Shown here: positions 23,723 to 35,067 of the stretch, one piece after another
How positions within the stretch are numbered: position 1 is the first letter of the stretch
Layout of the letters: each line of letters starts with the position of its first letter
Assembly (NCBI GenBank): GCA_018287875.1
Contig: JAGVVL010000015.1
Location: forward strand, 558,001-622,000
Length of the DNA: 64,000 nucleotides
Reading direction: 5' to 3'
Source: Nigrospora sphaerica
Lineage: Eukaryota > Ascomycota > Sordariomycetes > Amphisphaeriales > Apiosporaceae
The notes under the pieces: model-generated
The model's input: the letters and a program-made list of their open reading frames with translations, nothing else
Database searches by the model: none
Told to the model about the DNA's origin: nothing
Program-made: the position numbers and the translations under genes

Positions 23723-25104
23723 TGCGGGCAGGGGTCCAGGACATGGTCAACCACCAGCCACCGGAAGGCTTGGAAGTGGGTGGTCGGTCAAGGCTCGGGA
23801 GGGACGGACGATGACGGATGATTCGGGCCCCCCAGCGTCGGTCGCTTAATCGGTGGCCCTTGAGTCATCATCGTACACGCGCAATGCCAGGTCTTGGCCC
23901 TGGGATGTGGGTAGGAGGCCGACGTAGCGTTTCGGCGCAGCTGGTCGTCCCGGCGCAACCGACGCTTGGCACTGCGTTGGGGGCGGGATCGGCACTTGAT
24001 TGATCGGTGTAGAGATAGGACAGGCGCGGGGCGTTCGAGCCTTGGCTTGACGTCTCGCTCGCACGTGGGGTTTCTCAGCCACGGCGGCGGCCGGAGCCGA
24101 CGAGGACGACATGGACGGCGCTGCCCGAATGGGGCAATCAAAGCCGAACGAGGGCGCCGACGGCGAACAGGGCGGGACACGGTGAGATTGCCCGGTTTCG
24201 CCTGGTTCACGTATACTGCGGGCAGCTAATTTTGGTCCCCCGGGCGATCCAGCGAGGGACCAGGGGGCTCGTCCAGTGACGGCGCAGCGTCAGTCTTTTT
24301 GGTGGCCATGGTCGCATGGGCGGGCGCAACCAACGGCGGGGGCGGTCAGGGGGTGCCGGGGGGGGGGGGGGCAGCAGCCCTGTGGTGCCTGTGGTGTTTG
24401 TAGTGCCTTTGGTGCCTGTAGTGCCTGCGGTGCCGGTGGAAAGAATTGTGGCGCGGGCGCGGGGGCAAAAAAAAAAACCACACCCATCACGCAACCAACC
24501 CAGCCCAGCCCGAGAGGGTGCGGGCAACACCAGGGAAGAAAAACCCAGAGCTTGGCGTGCGGTACTTGGAACGGCGCGGCGCAGCAGACACAGCCCGTCC
24601 GCATCGGCGAGAGGCCCGATCCGGAAGCAGCGCATTAGATCGGCCTAGGGTGTCTGCGAGGGCCCGTCGTGTGTGTCGGCCCCCATAACTACCCGCCCGC
24701 CCGCGGACGCGGGGGTTGGGACGTCGTCTTTGGTTGGTCGCTGTACGTCCCGTACCTTTTCTTGCCCTATCCCCCTTCTCACTCGAACCTGCAGCCCCAG
24801 CTGGAGCGCCCCGGCCGTCGCGTGCCGGCCCAGAGAGGATACGACGGCGGACTCAGCAGGGCGTCAGGCTCCGCACTCGCCGTCCATGTGTGTCTTGTCC
24901 GTCAGCTTACCTGAGCACGCTGGCATACGCGCCGACACGGCGGCCAGAGGCAGAGGCCACGGCGAGCCCTGCTCTTACATAACCAGTCGTCGTCCTCTGG
25001 GCCACACACGCTCGTTCCGCCACGACAGACTCCACCCGCAGACCTACTTGCCCCGACATACACGCACCCGTACGCACCCGCGCTCACCCGTACTCACAGT
25101 GGCC
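23723..25104. other. intergenic region with low-complexity tracts
   Basis: About 1.4 kb with no supported gene. It holds a G14 tract, a 9-bp repeat array and an A11 run (24358-24478). The end is the 5' leader of the Clr5-domain gene, rich in short C/A motifs such as CGCACCC. Confidence 0.5.
24358..24438. repeat. G14 homopolymer followed by six imperfect 9-bp repeats
   Basis: A run of 14 G at 24358-24371 is followed by six units of the pattern GTGCCTGTG at 24385-24438, with single-base changes among units. An A11 run lies about 30 bp further right. This is simple-sequence DNA in an intergenic region and may be unstable or misassembled. Confidence 0.75.
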
Positions 25105-27083
25105 ATGCAGCCCATCCGGCTTCCGTCGTTGACGCGGGAGATCGAGTTGATGGAAGAGGAGGAGAGGTCGCCCAGCCCGCGCCTGGACTCGGAGCAGCCG
25201 CACCCACCGCAACAGCACCAGCCGCACCCGCCGTATCAGCAGCAGTACCAGTTCCAGCTGCACATGGCCAGCGTCGCTGGCGCGGGCGCGGGCGCGGGCG
25301 CTGCCTCCGAGCCGGCCGCCGGCACCAGTGCGGGGGCGAGCGGGCGGCGGTCCGAGAGATGGGCCAAGCAGAATGACTGGGATGCACACCGCGACATCAT
25401 CACCAGCCTGTACCGCGACCGCGGGCTCACGCTGAAGCGGGTCAAGGAGACCATGGAGCGCGAGTACCAGTTCTACTCGACGTGAGTTTCCCCCCCGGTG
25501 TGGCGCCGGTCCCGGGCGCTTGCTTCCCTTGCTTGCGAGCGTGGGCTTGGTTCGACGAGCTGATACGGCAGGCCGGCCGGACACACAGCGAGCGCATGTA
25601 CAAGTTCCGGCTCAAGCAGTGGGGGGTGGCCAAGTACATCAAGCAGCGCGACATGGGCGGCGCAGGCATGGGCCCGGCGGCCAACCCGGCGGCGGCCGCC
25701 GAAGCGAGCCTCCTTGGAGACTACACCGTGGACCGGCACGAGGGTGACCACGGCCGGGGCGACGGCGCGGGTATGCACATTCACGGACGCTACTACCCCT
25801 TCGTGCATTCCCAGTTTCTTCCGGATGGGAGTATCTCTGACGCGCGACTCCAGTTGACCAACGCGAGCCCGGGCGCGCACAAGACTGACGGCTCCCGGCC
25901 GCCCCCTCCCCATCCCTGCTCTCTCGCGTACCGGCCGCACAAACAACACCATGTCTTGACCCCGATGCCGCCGCCATGGGTCTACCCTGCCACCGTTGAT
26001 AGACTTTTGGTGCCACCCGGTGACGTACGCGTGCTCGACATCTGCGTCGGCCACTTGCAGCGCTTTGCTGCGTCCGTCTGCGAAGGAGCGTCGTCGGGGA
26101 TAACGAATCTCGACCGGTCGCCCGAGGTGTTGGCTGAACGAATAGCGTGGACTGTGGCCCTCGGCAAGGCCGTCAACGAGATTCACCTGGGCCGGATCGC
26201 CAAAGGCTTCCGCCAGCTCGATGCTACCTTTGCTCAATGTCAATCCGGCCTCGGCGAGGGCGACGCGGCCTTTTTCCTTAAGCTGACGACGGCACTGGCG
26301 CTGCTGTCGGACCAGGGCTTGACGGGGCTGGACGCCGTCTTCCTTCGGTACATCAGCAGCGCGGCGAGCGTAGTCATGTCGCCGTCGCACCCGTTCGCCG
26401 CGGTCACGAGGCAGCTGCAGGCCCTGGATAAGTCGACCCTGCTCCAAATGGCCTGGCATCTGCTGGCAACGTACACAAATATGTTGCGCCAGCCGGGCGC
26501 AAGGACGGAGGAGCCCTCGGATGTCGTATCGCAGCTGACGTGGGACATGAGCCGGTGCGTGGACCTCGATTACACGACGGTGCTGTCGGAGCCCCTCTCG
26601 GAATGGGGCTGGGACCTGGCAACAACGGCGCTCCTGGTGACGCAAGTGCAGATTTCGCAGCGCAGGTATAGCGCGGCGCGACGCACCATTGATAAGTTGC
26701 TCGCCCGGCAGGCACAGGCGGGGGCGGCGATGACGCCGGCGGGAGGAAGGAGCAATACAGAGGCTGTCGGGCATGGCGACGCCCTTATCGTCGCCCTGGC
26801 CCTGCGTAAGCGCTGGGATATTAGCCGGGCCGCGGGCGGCGACCATGGGACCGTCTGCCGGGACGCCGCGGCGCTCATTCACCACTGCCGCGCCGGGTTC
26901 GGGCCGGGGCACTACGCGACGATGCGCGCCATCGACGAGCACGGGAGCTACCTGCGAGCGCGGCAGGTGGTGCACGAGGGCGGCGGTGGCGCCGCTGGGG
27001 AGGAGAGGGAGGTGGCGGCGGCGGCGGCGGCGGCGACGGCGGCAGAAGAGGTATTTGTAGATGGCCTACCGCCTGACGGTTGA
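25105..27083 (+). CDS. Clr5-domain protein
   Basis: Exons 25105-25481 and 25589-27083, with a 107-bp GTGAGT..ACACAG intron, encode 623 residues. The Clr5 domain spans the intron: WAKQNDWDAHRDIITSLYRD, then LTLKRVKETMEREYQFYST, joined to ERMYKFRLKQWGVAKYIKQ. That contiguous match fixed the acceptor at 25588 rather than the CAG 17 bp earlier. The domain was first named from fission yeast Clr5, which acts in gene silencing; many filamentous fungi hold numerous Clr5-domain genes of unknown role. Before it lie about 90 residues of Gln/Pro/His- and Ala/Gly-rich sequence. The rest, ~200-600, is mostly helical and may be TPR-like, ending in an Ala-rich tail from a GGC-type repeat. Start: the frame is open further upstream, but the ATG at 25105 is the first followed by protein-like sequence. 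Confidence 0.8.
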
Positions 27084-28102
27084 CTCGGGGCTCTACGGCA
27101 CGGCTTTGTTGTTTTCCCATGTGGGTGGATGGATGCGCGAAGAGATGTGTACGTGTATGCGTATCCCGCAGCTGCAATGAATCAGAAGAAGACGTCGCGG
27201 TGGCGGTACCCGGACCCCGATTCATCCACATGCAGTTACTGAACTCGCCTCGGAATGAAGCAGCGGTTGCCTCGCATCGCCACGATGGCAAGCCCGGCTC
27301 TAGTAAAGGTGCCCGCCCACGCCGCCATCGCCGTCTTTTCGTCGCACCCCGGCCGCCTGGCTCGTGATGTCGCACTCGTTGCTACCGCCTTTCCCTACCT
27401 TCGGTACCGCTTGCCTCCTCGATGCTACCCCTTTCTCGTCATCTATTCCCGCTTTGCGGTCCGTCGGTCCGACCCGGTGCCACTGGACAGCGAGAAGCGG
27501 TGGGGGCTATGGTATTCTCTAGGCCCGATCGTGGGCGGTCTTGAGCTCCGGGGTCCCGAAACAGCCTAGCGCAGCCGTTTCAATCTACTCAGTGCCGTTG
27601 CTCCCTCGCTCCCCGCCATTGTTTTGCCCGCCCCCGGAACAAGCCTTTCCTTACGGGGCCGGGGAACGGATGCGGCAAGGTGAGTTGGGTACATTTTATT
27701 AAGAGAATGTGAAGCAGAGGGTGGGAAACTGCACATGGCGCCGTCTCGCGAACGAAATAGATTGCGCCCGTTACGCCCATTCCGCCCCCCGCACAGGCAT
27801 TCGCCCCTTGGCGGCTAAATTGAGAGACGGCATTAGGGCGGGCTTGTTTTTCTGGCTGGAGCTGCTGCGGGCCAAACGGGGGCTCGGGTCCGTTTTGGTG
27901 TATCATGTAGAGAGAACCGACGAAGCTTACATCCCGATGCGGAACGGGGGGATCGATGGGTGCTTATTAGGAAGGGACCGGGGGGTAGCGACCACGATCA
28001 ACCGGTTGGTGATTGGTCCCGTTGCGAAGGGGCGTATTTAACAGCCGCCTTCAACCACCCGTGACTCCTGGACGGGGCCCCGACGACCACCGTTCCTTTC
28101 GC
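27084..28102. other. intergenic region and distal cip1 promoter
   Basis: No supported gene. The right half is the upstream region of cip1 and holds a GGCTAAA element and CCGGGG-type sequences near 27978 that fit the CreA/Cre1 repressor consensus. Confidence 0.5.
27813..27819 (+). promoter_or_regulatory. XlnR/Xyr1-type element GGCTAAA upstream of cip1
   Basis: GGCTAAA exactly matches the XlnR/Xyr1 binding consensus and lies about 290 bp upstream of the cip1 TATA box. Regulation of cellulase and hemicellulase genes through this motif is established in Trichoderma and Aspergillus; function here is inferred. Confidence 0.45.
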
Positions 28103-28110
28103 TATATAAT
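28103..28110 (+). promoter_or_regulatory. TATA box of cip1
   Basis: TATATAAT lies 159 bp before the cip1 start codon and is followed by a pyrimidine-rich leader. This is a strong TATA box, as expected for a highly inducible secreted-enzyme gene. Confidence 0.6.
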
Positions 28111-28160
28111 CTATCTGCAGTTGGCTGGGATCCCTTGGTCCAAAGAGGGCCCGTCACCCG

Positions 28161-28218
28161 CACACACCCACTCATACACACGCACACACACACACACTCT
28201 CTCTCTCTCTCTCTCTCG
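28161..28218. repeat. (CA)n/(CT)n microsatellite in the cip1 leader
   Basis: A CA run of about 14 bp is followed directly by a CT run of about 22 bp, within the probable 5' untranslated region of cip1, between the TATA box and the start codon. Confidence 0.8.
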
Positions 28219-28261
28219 CGTCTCTCTCTTTGTCTCCTGCCGGGTTTCCCCCTCCACAACC

Positions 28262-29145
28262 ATGATGACGAAGCGCGCCCTCTTCGCCCTCGCGGCCGTC
28301 GCCGCCGCCCCGGCAGCGCTCGCCCAGGTGTCCGAGGGCTTCGAGAACGGCTGGGACCAGACGGCGTGGCCGACGTACGCGCCCGACTGCAGCCAGGGCG
28401 GCGCCGTCACCCTCGACTCGACGACGGCCCACACTGGCAAGAACTCGATGCGCGTCGACGGCGCCGGCGGCTACTGCGGCCACATCTTCTTCGGCACCAA
28501 CAAGGTGCCCAGCGGCGACGTTTACGTGCGCGCCTGGGTGTACGTTTGTATTGTTTCTCTTTTTACTTCCGACCTTGGTGCTTTTTACTCGTCCGCGGCG
28601 GTATCGGGAAGCAATCATGTGGGTGGGAGGGAAAATAAAGGGGGTTGGGGAATGGGCGAAAGGAGAAGAAAACACGGATGCTGACAAGTCGACAAAACAG
28701 CAAGGCGGCCAAGCCCTTCACCGACTCGCACGTGACCTTCATCACGATGCCGGACAGCGCGCAGGGGGCCAAGAAGCACCTGCGGATCGGGGGGCAGTCC
28801 AAGATCCTCATGTTCAACCGCGAGACGGACGACGCGACGCTGCCGGACCTCAGCCCGCAGGGCATCGCGGCGTCGGCGCCGCTGCCGGCGGGCACCTGGC
28901 AGTGCTTCGAGTACCGGCTCGGCACCGACGGCGCCGTCGAGGCGTGGCTCAACAACGCCACCGTCGCCGGCCTCACGAGCGTCCCCGGCGCCTCCAACCC
29001 CTACGCCGCCCAGTGGAAACGCAGCTCCATCAAGCCCCGCGTCACCGCCATCAACTTTGGCTGGGAGAGCTATGGCGGCGACGCAAACACCTTCCACTAC
29101 GACGACATCGTCGTCGCCGGCAGTCGTATCGGCTGCAATGCGTAA
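28262..29145 (+). CDS. cip1: Cip1-type secreted protein (cellulose-induced, lyase-like fold)
   Basis: Exons 28262-28539 and 28701-29145, with a 161-bp GTACGT..ACAG intron whose CTGAC branch lies just before the acceptor, encode 240 residues. Residues 1-21 are a signal peptide ending ALA. The mature part matches Trichoderma reesei Cip1 across its core: GGYCGHIFFGTNKVPSGDVY, SHVTFITMPDSAQGAKKHLR, DDATLPDLSPQGIA, CFEYRLGTDG and INFGWESYGGD. T. reesei Cip1 has a beta-jelly-roll fold related to glucuronan and alginate lyases and is co-expressed with cellulases; its activity is still debated. This copy lacks the C-terminal cellulose-binding module of the Trichoderma protein. It ends naturally after the core, so it is a core-only form. 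It likely acts outside the cell on plant cell-wall or uronic-acid polysaccharides. Confidence 0.92.
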
Positions 29146-29728
29146 GCGGGTCGGTGAGCCAAGGGCCCGTGGGGGAAAAGGGGGGATGGGGGAACTGTAA
29201 ATAAGAACGCGTGGATGCACATACCACTAAACAATTGTTATTTACCCCGTTCACAGACACCAAAAGTCGGTGGGGAGAGGCGTTGATCCTTTCCAAGAAG
29301 AATTAGGACGGCGCACTGCACACAACTTGGCCCAGAATGGATGAAAGCTGCTCCCCCTATTCATGAAAAACTTCAAACCCACTACCCCCCGCGGCAGGGG
29401 GGTTTTATCTCTGCGGCAATGTGGCGAAGCACAAAGCCTGTAAGCACCAATCACGTACAAAGGCATGTCTTGACTCCTGGCATAGCGGCACAAGCAAGCC
29501 TTGACTCTTGGCGCAAGGAAGTGGAAATACCAGTCTTGGAAGTTGCAAGAATAAACGATCGTAGTCTTCGGTGATGGTCGCCAAGTACTGAATGAAGTTC
29601 CCAAATCCCAACTCACGGGCATACAGCACACGCACCCGGCAACACCCTTACCATGACACCGCCCTGCCAATCTCGACCCGATCAGCCGGCAGCTCTTGCG
29701 GCGACGGCGGACGGCCCCAACGGTTCTT
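29146..29728. other. intergenic region
   Basis: cip1 3' untranslated region and spacer. An open frame on the minus strand crosses it but shows no domain or splice support. Confidence 0.4.
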
Positions 29729-30204
29729 CTAAACACCGCCCCCGCCCCCGTTCGGCGGCAAAAACATGAGCCTGGGAATGCCCAGCATAAACAAAGACGG
29801 ATCGTAACCAGGCTGCGGGACGTCGACAACCCAGGTGGTGTTGGTCGTGTTTGATGGTAACGCTGCCAACAGGAGACGATGTTTATAATAGAGCCATCCC
29901 TCCGGCTCACTCTGGGGGGAGAATGTACTCCTGAGCAGCAGATCGCGTCCCGGCAGATTGTGCGAGGGGCCCTGCAGTGCCAAAATTCGCAGGGTGGTCG
30001 GCCGGCCCGGATGACCTCCTGTCCACTTGATTCTCATGGCCGAACCGTTGGAAACTACCGGCGAAGAGCAAGTACCACGCCAGCCCAGCCTACGGACCTG
30101 GGATAAGGCAACGGGTGAACGAACCACAGGCCATTACCATGGCTGCGGCTCTTTACTATGGTCGATGAAAGCAATACCGAGAGGATGATAAAACGGGCGT
30201 TCAT
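29729..30204 (-). CDS. possible small secreted Kre9/Knh1-like protein; gene model uncertain
   Basis: At 30204 an ATG opens a signal-peptide-like start (MNARFIILSVLLSSTIVKS). In another frame a segment reads SNGSAMRIKWTGGHPGRPTT, and further on NTTNTTWVVDVPQPGYDP, ending at 29729. The pattern of a Gly-Ser before an I-x-W-T-G strand and a later T-W-x-V-x-P strand resembles the Kre9/Knh1 N-terminal domain of fungal cell-surface proteins. Joining the parts needs one intron after the signal peptide, and possibly a second (GTACAT at about 29927 to GGCAG near 29863), and none of the sites is strong. It could be a real small wall or secreted protein, a decayed gene, or chance. I report it as a candidate only. 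Confidence 0.3.
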
Positions 30205-32114
30205 TCTGAGGTGGTGGTGACTTCGACCATCAGTCTGACATGTGTGATTTCATTCAACTGGGTGGTAGGTGCTGGCTCTCTCATCAAGTAGGCTACAGGA
30301 CGAACGCCGCGTTTCCTCGGCGTTACAACAAGCACTCATCACCGGTGGTCTCCTGGTCGCACCCGGAGGGTAAACGGGGCTTGACAAACGTTTCGCTTGT
30401 ACTCGCCAGAAAGAACCCACTGTCACTACCACGTCGAAACCAATCCTTCATCCGTTTTCCTCGAGGAGCGGTGCCAAAGTAAGTGCTTGTCGATAAATTT
30501 CAACAGATTCATGTTTTCAAAAATTGGTGACGCCGGCTCGAGCCTATCTTCAAGGGAGTTTTGTGGGTGCACAAGGTCAAACGCCCGAGCGGACTGGAGG
30601 TATTTAGGGACATTGACGGCATCGGAATGACTAACATGATATACCGCAGCTGTTTGAAAACGGAGTTTGGCTCTCCCAAGGACCAGAGATTGTCGAGAGG
30701 TTCCGTGTTCAATTGATGTTGAATGATGAGACGCATTCCCTCCACCAAGGGAATTCTCCTTTGCCATTTTCAGCCACCAAAGCCGCATTTTCACGAGGAG
30801 GCTCGGCATTTACTAGGAAAACAAATGAATTGCAGTCATCATCAATAAGGGTCGCCCTGGCAGATCGACGATCCTCTAGACAAGGATAGATTTGGGTAAT
30901 CGCACCCTGTTTCCTTCATACTGGCTTACCTACCTATCATGCTCGCCATAGAAGCTAACAAGAGGATCCATGACTCGGGGGGCCAGCATCTGTCGCGGAG
31001 ATTTCCCATTTCGGTCCATGGCAAATTCCAGCCGCGATGCTTGGCTTGGCTTAGGCCAGGGATGGTGCGTGTTCGTGTTCTGTTGCCAGAAGCTGTCGAC
31101 AGACCATAGGCGCCCATTGGCTCGGTTATCTCCAGGTCGGAGCCCAGCGTGGGCTGGTTGACGTTGACTTTAGGTTTTGCCTGAGCGCCGGGGGCGGGCC
31201 AGGACGGCATCCGTTTCCGAAAACATCCATCGTGGCCGACGCGGACCAGGGGAGGGCGGTTGACGGGGCTTTGGCTCTGCCACCCGTGACCTGTCCGTAA
31301 TCGTCGTAAACTGTCCATATCTTGCCACTGCAGGCGTGACTTACTGTAGGAGGCTAGATTGGTTTAGGTGTAAGCAGGGGCCTGGTCCCGAGCCGAAGCC
31401 AAGTTGCGGGATGTAACGCGAGTAGGACAGCCAAACGGGGCGATCCGGGCAGGTCAGATTGGATGAATTGATCTCACAGCCACTTTGCGCAAGGAGGAGT
31501 CGTGTCCGGTATAGACCTGGCGGGGCCACTCCAGGCCGATAAACGACTCGGCGTGGGTTTCAGATTTTCCTCAGACTCACCGGGTTTGCCCGCTAAGCAC
31601 TATTGTCGCCAGCGCATATTCCCTAAGCTTTGTCTTACGACCACCGCAACCCATCCGGGTTTGACTTTCACCAGATTGTGTCATCTTCCGTCCGGTACTA
31701 ACGGTACTCGGTGGACCCAAAAGAAAGCCGAGAAGGGTCTTCGGGTGACCTAACACTGCCAGAAGCTTGTCTCTTCTGATATCCTGGGACGGCCGGCGCC
31801 CGTTGCTGGCAATGTGAGGTTTGCTTCAAGTATAAGTCGGAACTCTATCCGTGTGTAATTTCATTGCCGCCCTCAGGCAATCGAGGGGTTTTGTGGTCGC
31901 CTATTCGCAGGCAAAGCCTCGAAAGGAGAGCCGACGAAAGACCGGTAGAAACGGACGCTTCTGTTTAAGCCGTTGGCAGGCCGGCGATGCAAACCACATT
32001 GCCAGTTTTATTACCGCGGACACTTTTGCTAGCGAAAGGATCTTTCGCAACACGAGAATCGGCACCCGGGCTTTTCTTCAACCATTCCGCCAGTGACCTG
32101 GCGTCGCATGGGCC
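30205..32114. other. intergenic region
   Basis: About 1.9 kb with no supported gene. A minus-strand frame at 30426-30809 has a mixed composition but no recognisable family. The end holds the GT32 promoter; no clear TATA box was found. Confidence 0.5.
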
Positions 32115-33258
32115 ATGCTGCGCCTCAGCCGTCCCCCTACGCCCAAAGCTCTGGCGACAACGGCCATCGGTTTGTTCCTGCTGGCCGTTGTATACCTCCT
32201 TCGCCTCCGCGACTATCGGCTACCGGGGTTGTGCGATTCCTTGGCATCGACGCCGACAAATCTGGCGAAGAAGCCACCGCTAAAGGCCCTAAAGAACCCC
32301 CCGATTAACGTCACGCATGGCGCACCCGAAGGGATCCCCGAGAAGATTTGGTATAAGCTAGGCCCCAAGGGCCTCAGCGAAGAAGCCAACTACTGGACCG
32401 CCTCCTGCTCCGATAACAACCGCAGACACCGTGTCGAGTTCATGACGGACGAGTCGAGCGACGCCTATGTCGCGACAGCGTTTGCCGCGCGGCCCGACAT
32501 CGTCGATGTCTACCTCAACCTCAGCGTGCCCATTCTGAGGGCCGACCTACTACGGTACCTGCTACTCTACGCCGAGGGGGGGATGTGGTCGGACCTGGAC
32601 GTCTCGTGCGAGAGCGTGCCCATTGCCGACTGGGTGGCTCCCGAGTACCGCGGGCGCGCCGAGCTCGTCGTGGGCTGGGAGTTCGACGTGGGCTGGAGCG
32701 CCATCGGGCAGCGCCAGTTCGCGTCGTGGACGATCCTGGCGCGGCCCGGGTTGCCGCACCTGCAGCAGGTGATCGAGGACATCATCGAGGCGGTCGACGG
32801 CGCGACGGCCCAGCACGGGGTCCCCGTGTCGGGCCTCGACATGACCATGATAGGCGACGTCGTCGACTTCACGGGCCCGCGCCGCTTCACCCGCGGCGTC
32901 CTCAAGAGCCTGCAGGCGAGCCTCGGCCGCGAGGTCCACATGGCCGCCATCTCCGAGATCCGCCGGCCCCAGCTCGTCGGCAACGTTCTGATCCTGCCGG
33001 GTTTCGCCTTCGCCAACTTGACCAATTTTTACGGCCCGGACGAGAACGTGGGGCCGATCCTGGTGACGCAGTAAGTGCTTTCTTGGCCATCACGTCGTGC
33101 TCTACCCGGCCACTGCTGTTTTGGTGCGGCGCTTCTGCCGCCAGAAGGGGAACCGGGGGCCGGATGCGCGATCCCGCGACTTCAGGAAAGCTGACCATTG
33201 ACGCAGTCATTACGCTGGGAGCTGGAAGAATGGTTTCGGCGGGGAGAAGGCCGACTAA
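32115..33258 (+). CDS. GT32 glycosyltransferase (Och1-like), Golgi type II membrane protein
   Basis: Exons 32115-33070 and 33207-33258, with a 136-bp intron (GTAAGT, branch GCTGAC, CGCAG), encode 335 residues. A single membrane anchor lies at about residues 13-30 after a short basic cytoplasmic tail, the usual type II Golgi topology. The catalytic part contains IPEKIWYKLG, DLLRYLLLYAEGGMWSDLDV with the nucleotide-sugar and metal-binding DxD motif at Asp160-Asp162, and the C-terminal HHYAGSWKN motif supplied by exon 2. Without the splice the frame would stop at 33074 and lose that motif. The GT32 family includes alpha-1,6-mannosyltransferase Och1 and related enzymes that extend N-glycans or other glycans. 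The exact acceptor here is unknown. Confidence 0.88.
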
Positions 33259-35067
33259 CAAGCAACGCAGTGAGCAGCCCGATGGCCCCAACGCGGACGG
33301 AAAATGAGTTATCGCTTTATGAGTGATCGCTTTTTGAGTGCCGCCGGGGACCTCGGACGCAGGGCGGATACGGAGTAGGCGGTCGTCGTGTTTTCAAACA
33401 AGGTATCGAATGGCACGGCAATGTGGGCGTGGGCAGAAGGTTCTTTTCAGCCTGGGGTGTTTGGAGTTGCGATACTTGGCTTTGGGAGAGAAGCTGGGCC
33501 GGGCCGGAGGAGAGGGAGGTTTGGTAAGCGGCGTCGAGCGACGACGAACCACAACCCGGTAGAGGCGAGCCGAAAGCATGGATAAAATGTGTGATCGGGG
33601 CCATGCAACGTCCCTCTTGGAAGTCAGCTTAGCGGATGCCATATCTACCTCAACACATCGTAGCCCATGGGCACCTCTCCACTGTGCATACCTACAGGTA
33701 CGTTCCGGGCAGATGCGAATAAGTACATGTATGTAGAACGGAACCCCCCCCCCCCACCCCACCCCCGCACCCTCGTCCCCCAGAATCGCTAGTGATGATC
33801 GTCGAACAAGGCGATGCCGGCAAAGCGGTTTGGCGGCTTTAGCCACGGGTCGAACTCGGTAATGCAAACGCAATCGCCATGGCAATCAAAAACGAGACCT
33901 CGTCGGCGGGAACAGCGAGGACGATGGGCGGTGGTGCTGGTACTCTTGGCACATTACGCGTGCACTCGTTACTCACAACAGCGACGATGAGTGCGCATTC
34001 CCATTGCCCATCATCGCAACCTCAAACACGATGCGTCGGGGAGCCCCAAGCGGAAAGTGGGGAAGAGCAGGGCTAGGCCTCCCAGCGACTGCCGTGGCTG
34101 CCTCGGTACTGGCCAGGGTTTCGTTTCAATATACCCAACGCGGTCATTATTGGCCTGATGTGTTCTTCCAACGGCAGATCCCATACCGTCCCATCAAGGA
34201 TGGCCTGCATTGCCTTTCATGCCCATCGTTTCCGTCCCATTCCATCGTCATGGTCCACCGGATCACTGTAGAGTCACATCCACCTTCCGTCGAGACCCTC
34301 CATCGGCCTGCAACGGGACGACGCCGCAAGCATTCAAACCGCCAAGGGTCAACGATCCTCGTCTCCGTATCACGGCAAAGCATTCTCCTTCTTATTGTCT
34401 GCCCGGTGTCGTCGTCCCGTGCACCGCCTGGCCGCCTTTCGTGCAAAGCTCCGCCATGGGTCGCAAGGGCTGACGCATGTAGCCATAACGGATGGGACGC
34501 ACCGCAACAAGTGATAAGCTGACCGAAAGGGACGAAGGCATTCCTTTTGTCTAGCTTGCGGCGATGGCCACAGTCCGGGGTAGAGTCCCATCGGGAGCCC
34601 GAGTCGTCTTGGCAGAAGATGCTAAGCCAGGGCTTGGGTGGTATAGGGCAGATCAAACACTGTAAAACTCCCCGGTGCCTTGTTATGGCCCCATGGGAGC
34701 CTCTCGAGCCTCCCGAACCTCGCGAGCCGATCCGTTCAAACGCCTAAACCATCTTGTTCCTACTTTGAGCTCTACGTGATGTGTATCAGCCTCGTTTCCA
34801 CTTTCTGCTAGACCACGCAAGCGCGCGCCTGTCCTGGCAAACACAGGCCCAATAAGACCCAGTACACCCCTATAGCACGCTCCGTAGGCCGGTCGTGTAA
34901 AAGGACGCCATCCTCATCGCACATGGCTTTTCCCTCTGCTTCCCGCCGCCACGGGCTGGCTCTCCGCACAAACCATTGCCAATATCAACCACTTCGCAAG
35001 TCACCCAGCAGGCTGGTGCTAGGCTTTTCCGATCTTTCCCTTCCTTTGCAACCTACACGTTTTAATC
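33259..35067. other. intergenic region
   Basis: About 1.8 kb with no supported gene. It includes a C-rich run around 33747-33770. The right end is the promoter and leader of the MFS gene. Confidence 0.5.

Noticed and set aside
29251..29910. Minus-strand frame of 219 codons as a gene
   Set aside because: Cys/Arg-rich composition with no domain; overlaps the candidate Kre9-like exon in another frame.
30426..30809. Minus-strand frame of 127 codons as a gene
   Set aside because: No family features, no signal peptide or splice partner.
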